A program made the translations under genes and the position numbers. From NCBI RefSeq assembly GCF_000024365.1, contig NC_013235.1:2108001-2172000 (forward strand): a stretch of 64,000 nt of DNA. The letters are read 5' to 3'. Below, in pieces: positions 58,801 to 64,000 of the stretch (the first letter of the stretch is position 1; every line of letters starts with the position of its first letter). This DNA is from Nakamurella multipartita DSM 44233 (GTDB taxonomy: Bacteria > Actinomycetota > Actinomycetes > Mycobacteriales > Nakamurellaceae). The notes beneath the pieces are model-generated. The model made no database searches. It saw only the letters and a list, made by a program, of their open reading frames with translations, and had not been told where the DNA came from.

Positions 58801-58833
58801 GCAAATGTCATCTTCGCCAGGCTTTGCCAGTGA
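55825..58833 (+). CDS. Uncharacterised 1002-residue protein of methylase-helicase defence locus
   Basis: The GTG at 55825 follows GGAGGGGGG; an ATG at 55798 would add 9 residues encoded by the ribosome-binding site itself, so the later start is preferred. N-terminal part: YDKLRDAIADELFGLENAGQPVY and RLHELLNVPPGRRERLEQDY. Mid part: beta-rich (LTLRGGFVLPGHLRKW, DGEYTVAMYVDGKRRP). A C-x2-C site (GECTYCGLVKRF) sits near residue 668, then a C-terminal helical region. No nuclease or ATPase motif is found. It lies between a methylase and a DUF1998 helicase with 9-52 bp gaps, so the three act together. It may be the counterpart of DruF, DruG or DruH; no homology can be shown here. Confidence 0.8.
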   Translation: MKARIEQRQGIDNSGYDKLRDAIADELFGLENAGQPVYALADIHALERIRARSSLSGEPIAAVSRLVLETLAIDRPGVTPFRWQADAAIRHRRHPVRTPPALPLLLVLSIAAEQMHAGGGVASHNYYSRLHELLNVPPGRRERLEQDYRRHAEELWGSLNAWLESWEGERGVPTAYALGGHAYIGLPLSQAVVRVQDRTDLHEIFVLEGMAPGLRYAPSDMQSTIEPYITRVPSPLSSNIRRLWQVATARERILDAACLELATWDGSGQAKATTAKQPVSTRLVAYVRTFPRRLVEFNLMLSFKWDGPTTVRFTTASGEVVVPTIAGTGGLTRLSSVEAIRADSLIEDDLKGQLGADDSKPFQRRAKRVVPLRWDDLQGAYVEIERITLGEDSLVLARRDVRNRVETHLTTHARPGWRRSDGIGGLPDGWDLYTDVQAISASDNPPPDLIPLTPRTRTSLTLRGGFVLPGHLRKWSSLDPPEVVALAAGAASICVRINEGSAVDPSSVIIEQELEGELAVVPLKSTEIVDGEYTVAMYVDGKRRPSSTTILRLRSADSPQFNVDDDDIRLVYSPDSGPTWPLSAGPAMWPVYVNGARCSGEIKGQAQSSTLMHEYSPRPRPSTKGTSSAIRIGQPPAGNSCLVTGRHRFELPPAVPGHRATRTIEGECTYCGLVKRFAGTPWAALRRVQRPTRSGGAVVIPPVDHHHGGPDYQVAFDALNHVGHGTYQSFEKIAAQVEGSGLFADSFIRRQEVVGHIDVARDPWLQVTDWAINSATLVPVASNRWVLIGSRSRKMLAQLRRVLQGTTINEFVDAEQVLVEVTCDKERMSGRESALAEIGVILLRGSPALNIALALPNLSELASALRRMQVPAYRTVESWNTTTATWQPAHSMERMGAYRIRDFRSTYVVREGADIASGEVAIGNAQLVKHIANMWADDPLARYHTPSDSVIAPLGADLPGLYGRALSICSGRAPREIVKHNMVQYQSVSREVANVIFARLCQ

Positions 58834-58842
58834 GGACTGGAC

Positions 58843-61800
58843 ATGACGTTTCCAACCCCGGGCCAGGTCGAGCGGGAACTAAAGGGTGCGTTTCTACGCT
58901 ACATTGATACGGCCTACGCACTCCGCGATCCCCATCTTGTCTCGGAGCGTCGCCGCCTATTGCTTGAGGGGCAAGGAAACCTGTTCGGTCCTCTTATGCT
59001 CGAGCCAGTTCTTCCGTACCAAGGTGTTCTTGATCTCGCGCAAAGCGCGGCGGCCGCCGGAATCAACGAGCGCGACCTAACAGATGTGGTCCGGTCTGTC
59101 TTCGGCATTGAGCACTCAAATTCAGTCATGTTGCGGCAACATCAAGTGAGATCCCTTTGCGTACACTTCAACACGGGGCCCGGCCGAAACCCTGTGATTA
59201 CGTCCGGTACCGGATCCGGCAAAACCGAATCCTTCCTGATACCGCTGTTGACTCGACTAGCGGCAGAAAAACGGTCCGCGTGCAAATTGGCCAGCCCTCA
59301 TCATTGGTGGAGTATCGCATCACAGAATGACCCTTGGCGGCCGACCCGTGCAACTGGTCCGACAGTGGCAGCCATGCGTGCGATGATTCTCTACCCAACA
59401 AATGCTCTTGTCGAGGATCAGGTGGCGAGGCTCCGCCGAGCAGTCCGGGGACTCCGCTCTCAAGACGAGCCCATCGATGTGTGGTTTGGGAGATACACCG
59501 GTGCAACGCCGGGTAGCGGCAAGCCCCCACTCGGACGGGCGTCTGGACGAGAGGTATCAGACGTCGCGAAGGGAATGCGGGATCTGGTGCGGCAAAATTT
59601 GCTTCTTGCCGAACTGGCCGACCCCGACCTCATCAGTCAGTTCCCAGATCCGACAGCTGGCGAATTGGTGACCCGCTGGGACATGATCGCCACCCCGCCA
59701 GATCTGCTTGTTACAAACTACTCCATGCTAAACGTGATGCTCATGCGTGATGTCGAAGAGCCGATCTTCGAAGCGACTCGTGAGTGGCTGACTGCATCGA
59801 AGGCCCATGTTTTCACACTTGTCGTAGATGAATTGCACCTCTATCGTGGGAGCACGGGCGCCGAGGTAGGGATGGTGGTTCGAAATCTCGCCTCCCGGCT
59901 TGGCTTGGATTCAGAGTCCGATCAACTTAGAATAATTGCTACTAGCGCATCAATTCCAGGCGATCATTCTGGACTCGACTATCTGGAGCGCTTCTTCGGA
60001 GTCGGACGCACGACTTTTCGGGTCGAGCCTGGTGAGCCTAAGGAACTAAGGGCGGTCGAAGTTCCTTCTGCGGTCGGCATACTTTCTATGAGCAGCACAC
60101 AGCGTATGGCTGGCGCTTCGGCCCAGAACTGGGCTGAAGCCGTCGCGACGGTGTGCATCAACGAGGGTGAGAACCTGCCTCGTGCTCAAACGCTCGACCA
60201 GATCGCTGGTCGATTGTTCGGTGACGACCCGGATCGCAACGCGGCATTAGAGGCGATTCTGGGCACTCTTGCCGACGTCGCGAAGCCCTCTGTACAATTT
60301 CGTGCCCACATAATGATGCGGGGCATGAGAGGCCTCTGGGCATGCTCCAATTCAAATTGCCCAGGGGTCGTCCCTGAGCCAGGTCGTCGAGTCGGCAAAC
60401 TCTACGACACACCGCGGTCAAGTTGCTTGGTCCCAAAGTGCGGGGCTCGTGTTCTCGAACTCTTGTATTGTTATGAGTGTGGGGACGTAAGCCTGGGCGG
60501 GTATATTGTCGACAAGATGGGGGATGGCACCGTCGTACTTTCGACAACCCCGGTTAAGGCGGGAGACAATACTGGGGATCTTGTCTATCGACGCACTGAC
60601 GACGAATATCGCTGGCTTTGGATAGGATCACCGGCACCTGATGAGCCAATAAGGCATCAGCTGCCGGCCTCAGTGAGCGAAGACCGTGCGACTATTGAGT
60701 TCAATTTCGTGGAGGCCATATATGATCCAGGATTGGGATCGCTAACGCCCGCGAGCGGCCCAGGAAACTGTGTGACTATCCGCCACAGCGGCTCGGATTT
60801 GGACGGGGTGGCGATTCCGGCATTGCCGGAAGTGTGCCCACGATGCCATGGCCGTCAGAGCAATCGTGACTTGTCGGTATTTTTCGCGGGCTCGGTGAGG
60901 TCGCCAATACGTGCTCATACTTCGGGCCGTTCACAGTTGAACCAGATGGCGGTTTCTCAACTTTTTCGCAGCTTGGGTCATGAAGCATCTGAATCTCGTA
61001 CGATAGTTTTCACCGATAGTCGCGATGATGCTGCAAGGATAGCCGCGGGGATCTCACTGAACAATTTCCGAGATCAGGTTCGTCAAGTCGTTCGGCAGCT
61101 TTTGCACGATCGGGTTTCACCCGTCCCCACTCTGCGGGCGTTGATTCGCGGGGCGTTAAACGCGGGTGACGTAGCAATGGCACTGAGTATCGCGTCTGGC
61201 CGGCGAAGCCTGTATGACAAGCTCAGGTTGGAACACGCGGGCCTGGCGACGGATGAGGATCGCGCAGAGATCGAGTCGGCCGAGCGGGAGGCTGAGACGC
61301 TTCCTTGGGCGCTTATGGTCAGGGAGACGTCTCGTGTGCTTGTGAAGGCGGGTATCAACCCTGCAGGAGTAGGGCCGTCGGTCGCGCACAGTGTTGGCGA
61401 CTTGCCCTGGTACCGGGCCTACCCTCCACCGCAAGAAGCAGATTGGGCGCGCTTGGAGTCACGGATTGCGGAACCAGTCCAACTTGAACGAGAACGTCTG
61501 ACCTCGGAGGCCGTGACTCAAGCGGTCTTTGACCGCGCGTCCCGTGATTTGGAGTCAACTAGGCTCGGAGTGGTTCGCGCCGGCATCACCGCGCCGTCTG
61601 ACTGGGGGCTTGCGCAGGAAGATGCGGATGACCTGATCTCAAGTGTGCTACGTCTGCTTGGGATAGCAAACCGCTATGAGGGTGGCTACGTCGCGATGAC
61701 CACCTCGGCGCCGGGCAGCGTCAGAAGATACCTGACGAAGGTTGCAGTGGGGCAAGGATTGGAGCCGGAGCGCCTGATTGCCCTCGTTGGCGAGTTCCTC

Positions 61801-64000
61801 AGGAGTAGCGGGCTGACAGATGACTCGTGGACCCTGCGAACCATGAGCGGCCAAGATGTGCTGCTCCTCAAGGTTCCGGGGAGCGAGCTTTGGGTCTGCA
61901 GCAATTGTGGAACCGTTCACCTTCATCGCTCGGTCGGAGTGTGCACGAACGAAGAATGCGTGAATGGGCGGCTTGAGCCGACGCCAGTGGGGGAGCAGAA
62001 CGACGACTACTACGGCTGGTTAGCCAGTCATGAACTGCGCCGGATGCGGGTGGCCGAGCTCACTGGTCAAACGAGTCTGTCCGAGCAGCGTGCACGTCAG
62101 CGACTGTTCCGCGGCGCAGTTCTGCCAGCTCCCCAGGAAAGCAAACTGGCGGATCCGCTAGATCTATTGTCTGTCACGACGACAATGGAGGTTGGCGTTG
62201 ATATCGGCTCGTTACGCGCGGTCGCCATGGCTAACATGCCGCCACAGCGCTTCAATTACCAGCAACGCGTTGGAAGAGCCGGTCGATCGGGGCAGCCTTA
62301 CTCTTTCGCTTTGACAATTTCCCGGGATCGGGCTCATGACGACTATTATTTCCAGTCTCCGGAGCGAATGACGGCAGCGGATCCGCCGCCTCCGTTTATC
62401 GATCTCTCGCGTCCCCGCATCGTCCGTAGGGTTATAGCGGCGGAGTTGCTCCGGCGTGCATTCTTGAATTGCTCTGATCCTCCCACTCGCACTGCAGATA
62501 GCTTGCACGGCACTTTTGGGTCGACAACTGAGTGGATGCAACGTAGGAATGACGTCGAAGGATGGTTGAGGACTGCGCGTGACGTCACCGACGTGTGTGA
62601 GAGGTTTGCAGTATATACGGCCATAGATTCGGCCGGGCTAATAGGCTGGGCACGGGCGCAGCTTGTTGCCGACATAGAAGAAGCTATAGCAAATCCCTAC
62701 TTCGGTCATTCGGAGTTGAGCGAATTGCTGGCGAATGCCGGCGTGCTACCGATGTTCGGGTTTCCGACGCGAGTTCGTGCCCTATACTCCGGCCAGATCA
62801 CGAGATCTAGCGACAGTGAAAAGTATAAGGTCGCTGACAGGGACCTTGGAATGTCAATCAGTTCTTTCGCGCCTGGCGCGGTGGTAGTGAAAGATGGGGC
62901 GGAGCACTTATGTGTGGGGTTCGCTGCTTATTCGTTCATTGGAGCGAGCGCAAGGGCCCGGGACCCGCTAGGGCAGGCGCTCATGGTACAGCGGTGCGAC
63001 GATTGCGGGAGCCTGAATACTGATTCAAATGCTGCTGCTGTGCATTGCTCGGTATGCCAGGGAGACCTTCGGTCGTTCTCCGTTTTTCAACCCGAAGGGT
63101 ACCGTACAATTTATAGCAGTCCAGACTATGACGATTCTCACATTACGCCGATGTTCTCGGGCTATACCGAACTGTCCGCGAATACGGCTCTGAGTCGTGA
63201 GGAGCGGCTCGGCGGCATGTCCCTTCGGTTGCTCGAGCAGACCGAGGTTGTGACGGTCAATGACAACAATCGGAGGCTGTTTTCTCTGAGGCGCCTCCAT
63301 GATGGATCGATCATCGCGACGAATCCAGGACTTTATCGTCGACCGTTGCCGGCCTGGATGCAAACGGGCGGGAGCGAGTTGGACCCTGCGGCCATCGGGG
63401 AGGTGCGTCGCACGGATGTTCTACTCATGGGTCTCGATAGTCTAAAGGTGGCGGACGGCGCAATTGCCACGCGACATTGGGATTGTCCCGCGGGATTCGG
63501 TGCCCTTGTGTCCTTTGCGGAACTGGTGCGCAATGCAGCCAAAGACTATCTAGACATCGACCAATCGGAACTTGACGTAGGCTTGCAGCCAACGCTTCAC
63601 AATGGGACTGTCTCGGCGCGTGTCTTCCTGGCGGACGCTTTGGACAATGGTGCGGGGTACGCTCTGGAGCTTGGGCAGATGCCTACGCTGAGGCGTTTGC
63701 TTGAGTCCATTCGCGAACAAACTGGCGGCCGCCTTCGAGGTGATCCGCACGGAAGTGCCTGCACATCGTCCTGTCCAGGCTGCCTGAGAAACTATGAAAA
63801 CCGATTCTTGCACTGGGCCCTTGACTGGCGATTGGGGCTAGACGTCGTCGACCTTGTGCTGGGTCGCGACTTGGATCTTAGTTCTTGGGCGGTACGCACT
63901 GCGGAGGTCGTCGCGAGCTTTCTTGGTGGGTATGGCGCCTACCTGAATGTCGTTGTGGAGGAACGGAATTCCATCCCAGTGCTTGTGACCCGCGAGGGTC
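58843..64000 (+). CDS. DEAD/DEAH helicase with C-terminal DUF1998 (DruE-like), 3' end outside window
   Basis: Open from ATG 58843 (GAGG 9 bases upstream) to the right edge, at least 1719 residues. Walker A is [10 protein letters not shown] (122-128), motif II is [10 protein letters not shown] (DELH 329-332), motif III is ATSASI, and motifs V-VI are [13 protein letters not shown] and [10 protein letters not shown] (about 1120-1150). Several zinc-type Cys pairs follow the helicase lobes ([23 protein letters not shown]). The DUF1998 cluster [18 protein letters not shown] (Cys 1640, 1644, 1647) is near the end. Helicase plus DUF1998 in a single ~1.7-2 kb-residue chain is the DruE layout; DISARM carries DUF1998 on separate proteins. 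It probably translocates on invading DNA; the defence role is inferred. Confidence 0.92.
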   Translation, partial: MTFPTPGQVERELKGAFLRYIDTAYALRDPHLVSERRRLLLEGQGNLFGPLMLEPVLPYQGVLDLAQSAAAAGINERDLTDVVRSVFGIEHSNSVMLRQHQVRSLCVHFNTGPGRNPVITSGTGSGKTESFLIPLLTRLAAEKRSACKLASPHHWWSIASQNDPWRPTRATGPTVAAMRAMILYPTNALVEDQVARLRRAVRGLRSQDEPIDVWFGRYTGATPGSGKPPLGRASGREVSDVAKGMRDLVRQNLLLAELADPDLISQFPDPTAGELVTRWDMIATPPDLLVTNYSMLNVMLMRDVEEPIFEATREWLTASKAHVFTLVVDELHLYRGSTGAEVGMVVRNLASRLGLDSESDQLRIIATSASIPGDHSGLDYLERFFGVGRTTFRVEPGEPKELRAVEVPSAVGILSMSSTQRMAGASAQNWAEAVATVCINEGENLPRAQTLDQIAGRLFGDDPDRNAALEAILGTLADVAKPSVQFRAHIMMRGMRGLWACSNSNCPGVVPEPGRRVGKLYDTPRSSCLVPKCGARVLELLYCYECGDVSLGGYIVDKMGDGTVVLSTTPVKAGDNTGDLVYRRTDDEYRWLWIGSPAPDEPIRHQLPASVSEDRATIEFNFVEAIYDPGLGSLTPASGPGNCVTIRHSGSDLDGVAIPALPEVCPRCHGRQSNRDLSVFFAGSVRSPIRAHTSGRSQLNQMAVSQLFRSLGHEASESRTIVFTDSRDDAARIAAGISLNNFRDQVRQVVRQLLHDRVSPVPTLRALIRGALNAGDVAMALSIASGRRSLYDKLRLEHAGLATDEDRAEIESAEREAETLPWALMVRETSRVLVKAGINPAGVGPSVAHSVGDLPWYRAYPPPQEADWARLESRIAEPVQLERERLTSEAVTQAVFDRASRDLESTRLGVVRAGITAPSDWGLAQEDADDLISSVLRLLGIANRYEGGYVAMTTSAPGSVRRYLTKVAVGQGLEPERLIALVGEFLRSSGLTDDSWTLRTMSGQDVLLLKVPGSELWVCSNCGTVHLHRSVGVCTNEECVNGRLEPTPVGEQNDDYYGWLASHELRRMRVAELTGQTSLSEQRARQRLFRGAVLPAPQESKLADPLDLLSVTTTMEVGVDIGSLRAVAMANMPPQRFNYQQRVGRAGRSGQPYSFALTISRDRAHDDYYFQSPERMTAADPPPPFIDLSRPRIVRRVIAAELLRRAFLNCSDPPTRTADSLHGTFGSTTEWMQRRNDVEGWLRTARDVTDVCERFAVYTAIDSAGLIGWARAQLVADIEEAIANPYFGHSELSELLANAGVLPMFGFPTRVRALYSGQITRSSDSEKYKVADRDLGMSISSFAPGAVVVKDGAEHLCVGFAAYSFIGASARARDPLGQALMVQRCDDCGSLNTDSNAAAVHCSVCQGDLRSFSVFQPEGYRTIYSSPDYDDSHITPMFSGYTELSANTALSREERLGGMSLRLLEQTEVVTVNDNNRRLFSLRRLHDGSIIATNPGLYRRPLPAWMQTGGSELDPAAIGEVRRTDVLLMGLDSLKVADGAIATRHWDCPAGFGALVSFAELVRNAAKDYLDIDQSELDVGLQPTLHNGTVSARVFLADALDNGAGYALELGQMPTLRRLLESIREQTGGRLRGDPHGSACTSSCPGCLRNYENRFLHWALDWRLGLDVVDLVLGRDLDLSSWAVRTAEVVASFLGGYGAYLNVVVEERNSIPVLVTREG

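Noticed and set aside
54370..64000. BREX or classic type II restriction locus
   Set aside because: No PglZ, BrxC or BrxL-type gene and no restriction endonuclease motif is present; the DUF1998 helicase points elsewhere.

Overview
The window is high-GC DNA from an actinobacterium. The left 28 kb is ordinary actinobacterial chromosome. The order lipB, lipA, DUF4191 membrane protein, RDD membrane protein, glnA matches the known Mycobacterium tuberculosis order Rv2217-Rv2220, and dgt-dnaG, sbcD-sbcC and single-chain bacterial/eukaryotic-type glyS are also actinobacterial. I would guess a Nakamurella/Frankia-like lineage, but nothing in the window fixes the genus.

Region 1 (1-28211), core chromosome. 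It starts with a truncated glycerol-1-phosphate-dehydrogenase-like gene coupled to a NagD-type HAD phosphatase. Then come glnA, the lipoate genes (lipA and lipB separated by a long Ala/Lys repeat protein), a membrane pseudokinase with two kinds of tandem repeat, sbcDC, glyS, a DUF6777-like lipid- or membrane-anchored protein, a small NCxHF papain-fold protein with the N-terminal motif of contractile-injection-system cargo, an M1 peptidase lipoprotein, a YdcF-like protein, dgt, dnaG, a DUF1707/LiaF-like protein, a divergent TetR/DHFR-like pair with clear palindromic operators, and two tRNA genes (Asn, Met).

Region 2 (28212-51462), integrative/conjugative element material starting just after tRNA-Met. 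It holds a large lower-GC DUF4407-type membrane protein, an XRE-TPR regulator with a HAD partner, an excisionase-like gene with two downstream genes, an XRE/ImmA/MAB_1171c/DUF2236 operon, and a four-gene cell-envelope transfer operon (two DUF6112-like proteins, a VirB8-like protein, a transglycosylase-VanY protein). A low-GC cargo patch follows, with two HEPN-like proteins and a tRNA-like inverted repeat. A minus-strand operon then runs MobF relaxase-helicase, SSB, and two element-specific proteins. No VirB4, VirD4/FtsK-type ATPase or integrase is visible, so the element is either incomplete or continues outside the window. A 17-bp box (one mismatch) recurs in both divergent XRE control regions.

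Region 3 (51463-64000). An IS110-family transposase with a roughly 300-nt non-coding leader lies against the relaxase gene. After a UPF0158 gene comes the most interesting locus: a DNA cytosine-5 methyltransferase, a 1002-residue protein of unknown family, and a helicase of more than 1719 residues carrying DEAD/DEAH motifs and a C-terminal DUF1998 cysteine cluster that runs off the right edge. This resembles an anti-phage system of the Druantia (type II-like) or DISARM-like kind. The helicase and methylase calls come directly from motifs; the defence role is inferred from known system architecture.
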